In this document: positions 17,457 to 25,650 of the stretch, in pieces
Layout of the letters: every line of letters starts with the position of its first letter
How positions within the stretch are numbered: position 1 is the stretch's first letter
From: Sphingomonas kyeonggiensis
GTDB lineage: Bacteria; Pseudomonadota; Alphaproteobacteria; Sphingomonadales; Sphingomonadaceae
Reading direction: 5' to 3'
NCBI RefSeq assembly: GCF_014196745.1
Contig: NZ_JACIEH010000002.1
Span: 1,240,383-1,304,382 of the forward strand
Length of the DNA: 64,000 bases
Made by a program: the position numbers and the translations under genes
Notes under the pieces: generated by a model
Seen by the model: the letters and a program-made list of their open reading frames with translations, nothing else
Database searches by the model: none
Told to the model about the DNA's origin: nothing

Positions 17457-17761
17457 ATGCCTCCGCTCTCCGTCTTCAATCGCGGTCGCGATTTCCGGAA
17501 GCCTAATTCTCGCACCCAATTGTTGCGTCGGGCTGTCGGCCAGTTCGCCCGGGAACAAGCGGGGTGGCATCAGGGAATGATACGCATTCTGCCAATATTT
17601 GTACGCTTTTCCATGCGGACGCGGCAACACTCCCGTAGAATTAGCGCACGCTGTGCCCATACAGGATCGGTTTTTGGTTCTTTGGCCGGAGCGGTGCAGC
17701 AGTTCTACCCATTTTGGAGGATATTGCTGGACGGGTTCTACTGCGAACCGATGCTGGCCAG
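17457..17761. other. Divergent intergenic region, 305 bp
   Basis: This holds the promoters of the XRE regulator (leftward) and the GntR-lasso unit (rightward). A strong GGAGG at 17716-17720 is not positioned for the GntR frame chosen here. No clear palindrome was seen. Confidence 0.45.
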
Positions 17762-18427
17762 ATGCAGGAGAAGTGGGGGATCGAACGAGGCGGGCGGGGC
17801 GATCCGTATGAACGGGCCTATCGCGGACTGCGGCGCGATCTTGTCACCGGCGCAGTCCTGCCCGGCGACCAGATCGTCGTCATCGAGGCGGCGAAGCGGC
17901 TCGGCATCAGTCCGACGCCTGTGCGCGAGGCGCTCGCGCACCTGGCGGGCGAGCGCCTGATCGAGGACCGGCGCCGGCACGGCTATTTCGTGCCGCTGCC
18001 CTCCTGGTTCGACCTGGTCGAGCTCTATGATCTTTGCGAGCTGCATCTCGTCGCCGCGCTTCGCGAGGCTGGGCGCAGCGGTGCGTCGGCGCCGGTAGGC
18101 GCGACGGAGGTCGAGGCGACGAGCGTCCAGATGGATCCCCTGGGCGAAAAATTCGCAGCGGTGATGTGCTTGTCGCGAAACACCCGGCTCGTGCTTGCCG
18201 GTTGCAGTTTCATCGACTGCCTGGCCGCGGCGCGGCGCTTCCAGGTGGGGATCTATGGGGAGGACGAAGCGCTCGCCACTCTATCCGCATTGCTTAGCGC
18301 CGGAGACTGGCGACAGGCGGTCGCCGTCCTCTGCCGGATCCTGCGCCGGTGTCGTGGCCATGCCGAGCCGGTGGCGCGCGCGATGGCCGCTGCGCACCGC
18401 GCAAGAAATAGAGCCGATATAGTTTGA
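17762..18427 (+). CDS. GntR-family regulator of the lasso cluster
   Basis: Predicted 221 residues. The N-terminal winged helix has the FadR-type pattern (YERAYRGLRRDLVTG, LPGDQIVVIEAAKRLGISPTPVREALAHLAGERLI, then RRHGYFV). The C-terminal effector domain is helical and short, and lacks obvious metal-binding His residues. The gene ends 65 bp before the lasso precursor and is on the same strand, so it probably controls the cluster; GntR genes beside lasso clusters are known in sphingomonads and relatives. Start Met17 of the open frame (17762) is chosen; a TTG at 17714 could extend it. The ligand is unknown. Confidence 0.8.
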   Translation: MQEKWGIERGGRGDPYERAYRGLRRDLVTGAVLPGDQIVVIEAAKRLGISPTPVREALAHLAGERLIEDRRRHGYFVPLPSWFDLVELYDLCELHLVAALREAGRSGASAPVGATEVEATSVQMDPLGEKFAAVMCLSRNTRLVLAGCSFIDCLAAARRFQVGIYGEDEALATLSALLSAGDWRQAVAVLCRILRRCRGHAEPVARAMAAAHRARNRADIV

Positions 18428-18492
18428 GAATAGAAAGGCAAGGGCATCTGCTGGGCCTGCCGCAATTCCGCGGCACGACAGTGGAGATCTAT

Positions 18493-18612
18493 ATGCAGAC
18501 CAAGTCAGCACGGCTCGTCCACGTCGGGCAGGTGAGCAAGCTCACCAAGTCCGTCGTGCTCGTCCAGCCGAACGAGCCGGGCAGCATCCTGCTCGGCATT
18601 CCCACGCCGTAA
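18493..18612 (+). CDS. Lasso peptide precursor (A gene)
   Basis: A 39-residue peptide. The ATG at 18493 follows GTGGAG at 8-9 bp spacing. The leader is residues 1-19, ending GQVSKLTK: Gly at -8 and Thr at -2, the GxxxxxTx signature of lasso leaders. The predicted core is residues 20-39 (18550-18609), beginning SVVLVQPNE and ending GIPTP. Glu at core position 9 can close a nine-residue macrolactam with the amino group of Ser1. Most lasso cores start with Gly; Ser1 is known in a few caulonodins. The B and C enzymes follow directly. No Cys is present, so the fold would be a class II lasso. A second, longer reading from a TTG at 18424 is unlikely. Confidence 0.85.
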   Translation: MQTKSARLVHVGQVSKLTKSVVLVQPNEPGSILLGIPTP

Positions 18613-18622
18613 CGGCAGGTCT

Positions 18623-18652
18623 GGGGGCGACCGGTTCGGCCGCCCCCATTTT
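18623..18652 (+). terminator. Terminator or attenuator between lasso A and B genes
   Basis: GGGGGCG (18623-18629) pairs with CGCCCCC (18641-18647); an inner CCG/CGG pair extends it past one mismatch, with a GTT loop, and ATTTT follows. It lies between the precursor stop and the B start, so partial read-through would give more precursor than enzyme mRNA. Confidence 0.7.
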
Positions 18653-18664
18653 CCGGGTGCCGCC

Positions 18665-19324
18665 ATGTATTATGGTCTCTCTCCCGACGTTTATCTCGCG
18701 GAGGTGGACGGCGATATCGTCCTGCTCGATGCGCGTGCCAATGCCTATTTCTGCCTGCCTCGCGTCCATACTCGCGGCGTGAAGGCGGCGCTGCTCGGGA
18801 ACCACCGCTTTCGCCCGAGCGCCGACCTGCTGGATGAGCTTGAGGCAGCGGGGCTGTTCGGGCTGATCGACACGCCTCCTGATGCGCCGCCCGTCGAGAG
18901 CCGGGCGCGGCGCGACCTATTCCGGCTGCCCGGTGCGCGTGCCCGGCTTACACCTTGGCGGGCCTGGCTGCTTATTAGGGTTGCGGTGCGCACGCGCCTG
19001 CGCCTCGGTCTGTTTCGCCCGCGCCGCTGGCTCGCGGTGGTTGCGCGCCGCAACGCGCATGGTCGAGAGGACGATGGCGAGTGCCTCCTAGCGCTGGCGC
19101 GCCTGGCGCGCGACATCCAGCCATTTGCGCCGGCGATGTCGAGCTGCCTGCCGAGCTCCTTATTCCTGCTGGATCTGCTCCAGCGCCATGGTCTGCGGGC
19201 GCGATGGGTGTTTGGGGTGCGCACCTATCCGTTCGAAGCCCATTGCTGGGTCGAGCATGATGATATTGTCCTCAACGACAGCCTCGAGCATGTCCGCTGG
19301 TTCACACCCATTGTCGCCGTCTGA
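18665..19324 (+). CDS. Lasso peptide leader peptidase, fused RRE-protease (B protein)
   Basis: A 219-residue protein that recognises and removes the lasso leader. Residues 1-75 form a PqqD-like RiPP recognition element (DVYLAEVDGDIVLLDARANA). Residues about 95-219 form the transglutaminase-like protease (B2) domain with the expected triad: Cys161 (SSCLPSS), His193 (EAHCWVE) and Asp205 (VLNDS). The fused form is usual in proteobacteria (McjB type). The ATG at 18665 follows the hairpin closely. The C gene start overlaps its end by 35 bp, indicating coupled translation. Confidence 0.93.
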   Translation: MYYGLSPDVYLAEVDGDIVLLDARANAYFCLPRVHTRGVKAALLGNHRFRPSADLLDELEAAGLFGLIDTPPDAPPVESRARRDLFRLPGARARLTPWRAWLLIRVAVRTRLRLGLFRPRRWLAVVARRNAHGREDDGECLLALARLARDIQPFAPAMSSCLPSSLFLLDLLQRHGLRARWVFGVRTYPFEAHCWVEHDDIVLNDSLEHVRWFTPIVAV

Positions 19325-21152
19325 CGCCTATTCGGCGCTCGGTTATCTAGGGCTTTGCTGGGATCCGGTAGCCGAATCAGCCTCTCTTCGCCGCATCCTC
19401 GCAGCGCTGGCCGTGGAAGCACCCAGGCTAAAGCTACAGCTGTCGCATCCCGGGCTGATGGTGTTCGGCGAAGCGGACGCGCCGCGCTGGTCGGTAGATG
19501 GCGACCGTGAAGGGACCTTGGCGCTGATCGGCACGGCCTTCGATACGGCCAGCCTCGGCGAAGCCGGTGCTGCGGGTGCGCAACCGGACGGCCTGGCGGG
19601 CATGACTGACCTCGGGTTGCTGCGCGCCGCCTGGGGCGGGTTCGTTGCCATTCGCCGCCGTGGCAGAGGCTCAGGTTGGACCTTTCTGCGCGAGCCTGGC
19701 GGGACGGCTCCGACGCTGATTGCCGAAGGCGCCGGGCTGGTTCTGCTCGCGCCCAGTCTGCCGCGCTGGTTGCGCGAGGCAGCCGGGATCGCGCCGCGGA
19801 TCGATATGCCGATGCTGGCACGCGCGCTCTTCAACCCCTTGCTCCCCACCTGGCGGTCGCTTCTTCAAGGCGTGCACCAATTGCCGGCGGGCTGCGCGAT
19901 CGATTGGGACGGCCATGGCATCGGCGCGGCGCGAACGCTCTGGCCGGGCCACGAAGTGCTCAGCGATCCCGTGCCTGAGGATCCGACCGCCCCGGCGCAC
20001 TTGCGCAGCACAGTCATCGGCTGCGTACGCGCGCTGGCGGCGCGTCACCAACGCGTGACGCTGGAGCTTTCAGGCGGCCTCGATTCTGCGATAGTGCTCG
20101 GCGCGCTGGCGAGCGCGCCCGAGCCTATCGATATCAGCTGCGTCAACTTCGCGGTCGCGCATGCTGGCGGCGACGAGCGGTCCGAGGCGCGTGCCGTCGC
20201 CGATCGCTGGGGCGTTCGGATGATTGAAGTCGCCGCCGATGCCAGGGAGCTGCGCTTCGAGGATTTGCTTCTGGGTGAGCAGCCGGTCGAGCCGGTCCTG
20301 TTCGGGCTCGACCCGATTCTAGAGCGTGCCAGCGTCGGGGTCGCCCAGGCGTTCGATTCGCACTCGATCTTCACCGGCCAAGGCGGGGATGCGATCTTCT
20401 GTAATTTGCCGACGCCGCTGGTCGCGGTCGATCATGCACGCGCGATGGGCTGGCGCGCCTTTGGGTCGCGCGTCGCCTATGATGCAGCCATGCGCGCCCA
20501 TTGCTCGATCTGGCGGGTGCATGCGCTGATGCTTGTCGATCGCTTCGCGCCCTTGCGCCCGCCGCCGCAGTCGCTGCCGGGCATGCAATTGGGCGCGCGC
20601 GCCGCTGCGCTGGCTGGGCCATTGTCGCGCCATCCCTGGTTGGCCGGCGATGCCGGCATGGCGCCGGCCCGCCGGATGCAGCTCGGCGCGATCGCCAATT
20701 GCCAGCATTTCCATAGCCCGACCTGGCGAAGCGGCGCCGCAGCACTCGTTCATCCGTTGCTTGCCCGGCCGATCGTCGAGGCCTGCCTCGCCATACCCAC
20801 CTACCGCTTGGCCCAAGGCTCGGGCAATCGTGCGCTGGCGCGCCAGCTCTTCGCCGACTGGCTGCCGGAGTGCGTCCGCACCCGGCGCGACAAGGGCGAC
20901 GCCACCAATTATTATCGCCGGGCGGTCGCCGAGAACGTCCCATTCCTGCGCGAGCTGCTGCTGGACGGCGTGCTGGTCGCGCATGGCCTGCTCGACGGCG
21001 CCGGAATCGACACGGCGCTCAGCGATGCGAGCCTGATCTGGAGCTACGAGTCCCGGCTGATCGTTGCCTATGCGAGCTTCGAAGCGTGGGCGCGCTATTG
21101 GGGCTTGGAGCGTTCCGGTGACAGCGGTGCTTTTCGGGTGAGATCCATTTAG
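19290..21152 (+). CDS. Lasso macrolactam synthetase, asparagine-synthetase-like (C protein)
   Basis: Predicted 620 residues. It would adenylate the Glu9 side chain of the core and let the freed N-terminus attack it, closing the ring. The N-terminal glutaminase-like half (about 15-200) lacks a catalytic Cys at its start. The ATP-pyrophosphatase half has SGGLDSA at about 260-266, FTGQGGDAIF downstream, and RRDKGDATNYY near the end, as in McjC-type proteins. The start is the ATG at 19290 inside the end of the B gene; TTG at 19311 is an alternative. Nothing resembling a lasso exporter or isopeptidase follows; the next supported gene is leftward-facing and unrelated. Confidence 0.92.
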   Translation: MSAGSHPLSPSDAYSALGYLGLCWDPVAESASLRRILAALAVEAPRLKLQLSHPGLMVFGEADAPRWSVDGDREGTLALIGTAFDTASLGEAGAAGAQPDGLAGMTDLGLLRAAWGGFVAIRRRGRGSGWTFLREPGGTAPTLIAEGAGLVLLAPSLPRWLREAAGIAPRIDMPMLARALFNPLLPTWRSLLQGVHQLPAGCAIDWDGHGIGAARTLWPGHEVLSDPVPEDPTAPAHLRSTVIGCVRALAARHQRVTLELSGGLDSAIVLGALASAPEPIDISCVNFAVAHAGGDERSEARAVADRWGVRMIEVAADARELRFEDLLLGEQPVEPVLFGLDPILERASVGVAQAFDSHSIFTGQGGDAIFCNLPTPLVAVDHARAMGWRAFGSRVAYDAAMRAHCSIWRVHALMLVDRFAPLRPPPQSLPGMQLGARAAALAGPLSRHPWLAGDAGMAPARRMQLGAIANCQHFHSPTWRSGAAALVHPLLARPIVEACLAIPTYRLAQGSGNRALARQLFADWLPECVRTRRDKGDATNYYRRAVAENVPFLRELLLDGVLVAHGLLDGAGIDTALSDASLIWSYESRLIVAYASFEAWARYWGLERSGDSGAFRVRSI

Positions 21153-21762
21153 CGCCGGGCAGTAAGGCCTGCCAAGGGGAGGATTTGGGCAGGGTCTTAT
21201 GAAGCTGCCCGCGACCTTTGGAGCCTGCCTTCGAACAGGGAGCGTCCCATATTGGAGTCTTAGCCGGCGGCGTGCGCTCGCTGATTTTGTCGGTGTTCAG
21301 CTCCACATAAGCGAGGTTAGCGAACCGCCCAGGATGGCTGGCTGCCAGGCCCATGCAACATCTCGTACGTGCTGCATGGATGGCGCTTGCCCCGGTACCG
21401 GACAGGTCTCAGGGCAAACGACGAGATCCTGCCCGGCCTTCGCATAACGCCTTTCGCTCGACTCGGTTTCCTAAGTAGAACGCGGGGACAGTGGCGCACG
21501 CCGGGCCTTCTTACGAATGCGATAGGGCGTGTGTCTTGATTTGATATTGTCTCGGACATAATCTCCGAGAACGGCAGATTTCTGTCGTTTTCGCCGCTCG
21601 AGCTTTAGTCGATTGCTCGCTGGGGAGACCCAGCCTCCCCAACTCCTCCAAATGAGTTGTCGTCCCACTGGGACAGCGACAAACGCGCGATTCTCCTCCG
21701 AGATGCAATGTGGAACCGGCCGCACGGGCGGGTCGGCTGTATTGTCGGCCTGTTGGTGCTCA
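21153..21762. other. Intergenic region, 610 bp, no gene seen
   Basis: This is the region downstream of the lasso cluster where an exporter or isopeptidase gene is often found; none is present. Short frames on both strands have no recognisable content. A hairpin (TGGGGAG at 21621-21627 with CTCCCCA at 21635-21641) is the only structure noted. The base composition is less GC-biased than flanking genes, so this may be decayed or recombined DNA. Confidence 0.5.
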
Positions 21763-22803
21763 TCAGGCTGCTTGCTGCTGCACTGTCTGGCGCCGGGCAA
21801 CCAAAGAGAACAGGTCACGTGGGTCGTTAGGTTCGACGATCAGGTCGAGCCGGCGCAGGTCCTCGCGGCCCTCGATCAGTTCGTGGAGATAGGAAAGGGC
21901 GGAGAAGTCCTCGATCCCGAAGCCGACCGAGTCGAAGATGGTGATCTCGTCCGCCGTTCTGCGTCCTGCCGCTTCGCCGACGAAGACACGCCATAGCTCG
22001 GTTACCGGGAAGTCGGCCGGCATCTGCTGGATCTCGCCTTCTATCCGGGTCTGTTCGGGATATTCGACGAACACGGTGCCGCGCGACAGGATCGCCGGGG
22101 CGAGCTCGGTCTTGCCCGGGCAATCGCCTCCCACTGCGTTGATGTGGATGCCGGCGCCGATCATGTTGTCAGAGAGGATCGTGGCCTGCGCCTTGTCGGC
22201 GGTTACGGTGGTGACGACGTCGGCCCCCAGTACCGCCTCGGGTGCCGAAGCGGCCGCGACGATCTCGAAGCCCTGGTCGGCCAGGTTGACGCGGAACTTG
22301 GCGGTCGCCGCGGGATCGACGTCCCAGACCTGCAGGCGCTCGATCCCCAGCATCGCGCGGAAGCCGATCGCCTGGAACTCGGATTGGGCACCCAGCCCGA
22401 TGATCGCCATCGTCCGGCTGTTCCGCCGGGCGAGATAGCGCGCCGCCAGTGCCGAGGTCGCCGCGGTGCGCAGCGCGGTCAGCAGCGTCATCTCGCTCAA
22501 CAGCACGGGATAGCCGGTGTCGACATTGGCCAGCACGCCGAACGCCGCCACCGTCTGCAGGCCCAGCTTGGTGTTCTTCGGATGGCCGTTGACGTATTTG
22601 AAGCTGAAGCGTGCGCGGTCCGCCGCGGGCATCAACTCGATCACCCCGTCGGGCGAGTGGCTGGCATAGCGCGGCGCCTTGTCGAACTCTTCCCAGCGAC
22701 GGAAATCGCTCTCGATCCGGTCGGCGATGCCGAGGATGAACGGCTCGACCCCAACCTGCTCGACCAGCCTGCAAAGATCTTCCACACCCATATAGATCGT
22801 CAT
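21763..22803 (-). CDS. Ornithine cyclodeaminase family protein
   Basis: A 346-residue NAD(P)-dependent enzyme of the ornithine cyclodeaminase/mu-crystallin family, which converts ornithine to proline and ammonia or reduces cyclic imino acids. Visible features are ELMPAAD, FKYVNGHPKN, a Rossmann motif IIGLGAQSEFQAIGFRAM, the NAVGGDCPGKTEL stretch and SVGFGIEDFSAL near the C-terminus. The D/N pattern in GGDCPGKTEL fits true cyclodeaminases rather than alanine dehydrogenases. GGAAGGG lies a little upstream of the ATG. It is divergent from an Lrp/AsnC regulator, as is typical for amino-acid catabolic genes. Confidence 0.9.
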   Translation of the reverse strand: MTIYMGVEDLCRLVEQVGVEPFILGIADRIESDFRRWEEFDKAPRYASHSPDGVIELMPAADRARFSFKYVNGHPKNTKLGLQTVAAFGVLANVDTGYPVLLSEMTLLTALRTAATSALAARYLARRNSRTMAIIGLGAQSEFQAIGFRAMLGIERLQVWDVDPAATAKFRVNLADQGFEIVAAASAPEAVLGADVVTTVTADKAQATILSDNMIGAGIHINAVGGDCPGKTELAPAILSRGTVFVEYPEQTRIEGEIQQMPADFPVTELWRVFVGEAAGRRTADEITIFDSVGFGIEDFSALSYLHELIEGREDLRRLDLIVEPNDPRDLFSLVARRQTVQQQAA

Positions 22804-22894
22804 GCCGCTGCCCTTCCTGTTCGCGTTCCGGGGAAATTAGCTCCGCATAGTGTCGAAAAAAATTGCCATAGTGCGCAGTTGATGGGTAAGCATT

Positions 22895-22907
22895 CGTCAA
22901 AATGACG
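22895..22907. promoter_or_regulatory. Palindrome in the ocd-lrp divergent promoter
   Basis: CGTCA-AAA-TGACG, a perfect 13-bp palindrome, lies 20 bp before the Lrp-type regulator start and about 95 bp before the cyclodeaminase start. It is a plausible operator for that regulator, though its position near the lrp start suggests autorepression. Confidence 0.45.
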
Positions 22908-22927
22908 GGTTGTGCTAGGCAATTTGC

Positions 22928-23356
22928 ATGATTTTGCTCGACTCGCTCGATCGCCAGCTGATCTCGCTACTCCGGGCCGATGGCCGCGCCCCGGTCTCGC
23001 GGTTGGCCGAGGCACTCAAGGTATCGCGCGCCACCGTGCAGGCGCGGCTCGACCGGCTAATCGAATCGGGCGCGATCCTGGGCTTCACGGTGCGCGCCGA
23101 GGAGCGGGGGGCGGGCGAGGGCGTGCGCGCGATCACCCTGATCGAAGTCGCCGGCGCCTCGACCAGCGCCGTGATCCGTGCGCTACGCGGCCTGCCGGAG
23201 ATCACCGCCCTCCATACCACCAACGGCGCCTGGGATCTGGTCGCCGAGGTCCATGCGGATTCGCTCGTCGATCTTGATCGCATCCTGCGCGAGATGCGCA
23301 CGGTCGAGGGCGTGCTCAACAGCGAGACGAGCATCCTGCTGCGCTCGGTGCAGTAA
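22928..23356 (+). CDS. Lrp/AsnC-family regulator
   Basis: A 142-residue transcription factor. N-terminal HTH: LDSLDRQLISLLRADGRAPVSRLAEALKVSRATVQARLDRL. The C-terminal RAM/AsnC effector domain (about 65-140) would bind an amino acid and form octamers. Divergent from the ornithine cyclodeaminase gene, so an ornithine- or proline-responsive switch is likely by analogy with the PutR and OcdR arrangements. Confidence 0.9.
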   Translation: MILLDSLDRQLISLLRADGRAPVSRLAEALKVSRATVQARLDRLIESGAILGFTVRAEERGAGEGVRAITLIEVAGASTSAVIRALRGLPEITALHTTNGAWDLVAEVHADSLVDLDRILREMRTVEGVLNSETSILLRSVQ

Positions 23357-23367
23357 TCCATTTGACC

Positions 23368-23393
23368 GTCATCCCGGCTTTCGCCGGGATGAC
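23368..23393. repeat. REP-like palindrome between convergent genes
   Basis: GTCATCCCGGC and GCCGGGATGAC pair around TTTC. The sequence is the common alphaproteobacterial REP type, and here it sits between the 3' ends of the Lrp-type regulator and the MFS gene, where it can end transcription from both sides. Confidence 0.75.
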
Positions 23394-23402
23394 CGCTAGA
23401 AA

Positions 23403-24701
23403 CTAATCCCGCCCGCGCAGCAACCCGATCGCCACCGCCGCGATAACCCCGCCCGAACCCATCACCAGCGACACCGTCAGCAGCCCATGGCCCCCGGCGA
23501 ACAGCGCCCCCGCAAGCAGCGGCCCCAGGATCGACCCACCACGCCCGACACCGATGACGAAGCCCGTCCCGCTCGCGCGCAGCTCGGCCGGATAGGTCTT
23601 GGCTAGCAGCGGGTAGATGCCGACCACGCCGGCGTTGATGAAGAAAGCCGCAACCGCGACGCTCAGCGAGAGCAGGGTCAGGTCGCGGAAACCGAGCCCG
23701 AACACGCCGATCGCCGCCACGCCGACCAGCATCGCGCCACCGATCAGCGGCCGGAGCTGCAGCCGCTGCGTGGCCAGGCCGATCACCAGCGCGCCAAGCA
23801 GGTTGCCGACATTGGCCGCCACCAGCACGCGCCCGGCCTGCGCCGCGTCGAAGCCCATGTCGACGATGATCTTCGGCACCCATTTCTGGATGTAGTAGAA
23901 GAATGTGATCTGGGCGAAATAGGCGATCGTCAGCAGGATCGTGACCGCACGATAGTCGCGCGAGAACAAGGCGAGGATCGACGGCCGGGCACGCGCTGCA
24001 TCGGCCGGCGGCAGCGCCGTGATCGGTGCGCGGCGCAGGCGGGCGAGGGCGCGGTTGATCGCGTCCAGCGCCCCCGCCGGCCGCCGCGCCAGCAGCGAGT
24101 CGATCGATTCCGGCAGCAGGAACCAGGCGAGCGGCAGCGCCACCAGCGTCATCGTCCCGCCGAACAGGAACACGCCGCGCCAGTCGCCGCTGCCCGCCAG
24201 CAGCGACGAGGCGACCAGTCCGCCCAGGATCGCTCCGGTCGAATAGCCGGCGATGTTGAGCACCGTGTTCAGCCCGCGCCGTCGGCTGTTCGAGAATTCC
24301 GCGACCATCGCGCTGGTCGCCGAGAGCATACCCCCGATGCCCAGCCCGGTGAACAGCCGGATCGCCGAGAGCATCTCCACGCCGCTCGCATGCGCCGCCG
24401 CGAACATGCCGATCGCCATCACGCAGAGGCAGGCAAGGATCGTCGGCCGCCGCCCGATCCGGTCGGCCAGGTTGCCGAGCAGCACCGATCCCGCGGCCAT
24501 GCCGATCAGCTCCATCGACAGCACCACGCCGAGCGTCGCCTTGTCGACACCCCATTCCCTCGCGATCCCGGGCGCGGCGAAGCTGATCGCCAGCACGTCG
24601 AAGCCGTCGAGCGCGTTCAGCGCGATGCAGACCGCGACCACCGCGATCTGCGCCAGCCGCATCGGTTCAGCGGCGATCGCCGCGCGGGGATCGTGGGACA
24701 T
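23403..24701 (-). CDS. MFS transporter, aromatic-acid/H+ symporter (AAHS) type
   Basis: A 432-residue inner-membrane carrier with about 12 TM helices. The first helix has LDGFDVLAISFAAP, the D-G-x-D pattern of the AAHS family (PcaK, BenK), and the loop after helix 2 has GNLADRIGRRP. It would import an organic or aromatic acid with protons. It lies at the end of a minus-strand series (aldehyde dehydrogenase, SDR, IclR regulator, MFS), so it probably supplies the substrate for that pathway. Confidence 0.88.
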   Translation of the reverse strand: MSHDPRAAIAAEPMRLAQIAVVAVCIALNALDGFDVLAISFAAPGIAREWGVDKATLGVVLSMELIGMAAGSVLLGNLADRIGRRPTILACLCVMAIGMFAAAHASGVEMLSAIRLFTGLGIGGMLSATSAMVAEFSNSRRRGLNTVLNIAGYSTGAILGGLVASSLLAGSGDWRGVFLFGGTMTLVALPLAWFLLPESIDSLLARRPAGALDAINRALARLRRAPITALPPADAARARPSILALFSRDYRAVTILLTIAYFAQITFFYYIQKWVPKIIVDMGFDAAQAGRVLVAANVGNLLGALVIGLATQRLQLRPLIGGAMLVGVAAIGVFGLGFRDLTLLSLSVAVAAFFINAGVVGIYPLLAKTYPAELRASGTGFVIGVGRGGSILGPLLAGALFAGGHGLLTVSLVMGSGGVIAAVAIGLLRGRD

Positions 24702-24782
24702 GGCATTCCTCTCGTTGGAAACCGCGCCCCTGCCTGCATGGGCGGGGCATCGGGGGTGTTGTCGGTGGGTACTGCTGTTCCC

Positions 24783-24797
24783 CTCCCTTGCAGGGAG
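24783..24797. repeat. Short GC palindrome, CTCCC/GGGAG
   Basis: CTCCC-TTGCA-GGGAG just after the IclR stop. It resembles the larger palindrome at 25608-25630 and may be a reduced copy of that repeat or a weak terminator. Confidence 0.4.
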
Positions 24798-24807
24798 AGG
24801 AGTAGGC

Positions 24808-25533
24808 TCAGCCCAGCATCCCCACCTGCCGCTGCAGCACCGCGGCCATCTCCGGCCGCCGCTCCAGGCAGCGCGACACCGGCCCGACCACCACGATGGA
24901 CAGCCGCCGCCCGGTCACCGGCAGCGGCAGGGCGACGCCCGCCAGGTCCGGGGTGTATTCGGCATTGCTCTGGTGCCAGCCACGCGCCGCCGCCTCGGCC
25001 AGGTCGGCCTCGATCCGCTCGGGGCTCATCGGCGTGGTCGGCGAATAGCCGGTGAAATCCATCTTGCGGTACAGCGCCTGGCGCTCCTCGGCCGGCATCT
25101 GGGCAAGCAGTGCGCGCCCCGCCGAGCTGGCATGGATCGGTACCCGGTCGCCAACCTGCGCGAAGTAGCGCACCGCATGGCGCGATTCCTTCACCGCCAC
25201 GAACATCGCGAAGATACCCGCCGGTGCCGAGATCGCGGTGGTCTCGCCGGTCTCCACCGCCACGTCCTGCACCAGCTTGAGCACCTGCGGCGGCAGTGGA
25301 TCGGCCTGCGCCACCTGCTCGGCCTGCTCCAGCCAGCGCGGGCTGGGATAGTGCCCGCCGCGCCCCTGCGGCTCGTAGAGATAACCCCGCGCCGCCAGCG
25401 TGCCGAGCAGCTTGAACGTGCTCGATCGCGGCCAGCCGAGATCGTCCGCAATCTCCGCCGCCGTCGCCGGCCGTCGCCGCTCGGCGAAATATTCCAGCAC
25501 CTGAAGCGCGTTCTCCGCCTGCCGTACCGTCAT
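24808..25533 (-). CDS. IclR-family regulator
   Basis: A 241-residue transcription factor. N-terminal winged helix: AENALQVLEYFAERRRPATAAEIADDLGWPRSSTFKLLGTL. The C-terminal IclR effector domain (about 75-240) contains VPIHASSAGRALLAQMP and the expected VALPLPVTGRR. It lies between the MFS and SDR genes on the same strand, so it likely senses a pathway intermediate and controls this unit. Confidence 0.9.
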   Translation of the reverse strand: MTVRQAENALQVLEYFAERRRPATAAEIADDLGWPRSSTFKLLGTLAARGYLYEPQGRGGHYPSPRWLEQAEQVAQADPLPPQVLKLVQDVAVETGETTAISAPAGIFAMFVAVKESRHAVRYFAQVGDRVPIHASSAGRALLAQMPAEERQALYRKMDFTGYSPTTPMSPERIEADLAEAAARGWHQSNAEYTPDLAGVALPLPVTGRRLSIVVVGPVSRCLERRPEMAAVLQRQVGMLG

Positions 25534-25607
25534 CGATGCTGTCCGTCACAAAATGGAAGGGGCCGCGATATGACGCCACTTGCTGCGCGGCAACTGCGGG
25601 GCCTTCC

Positions 25608-25630
25608 ATCCTCCCCCTCCGGGGGAGGAT
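25608..25630. repeat. Perfect 10-bp palindrome (ATCCTCCCCC/GGGGGAGGAT)
   Basis: Ten-base arms with a TCC loop lie between the SDR stop and the IclR start. This CTCCCCC/GGGGGAG type is common as an interspersed element in sphingomonad genomes. It may also limit transcription between the two genes. Confidence 0.7.
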
Positions 25631-25650
25631 CTTGGAGGGGCGCCCCAAAA

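Noticed and set aside
23368..23393. Insertion-sequence end
   Set aside because: The palindrome is an isolated REP-type element with no transposase or matching second end nearby.
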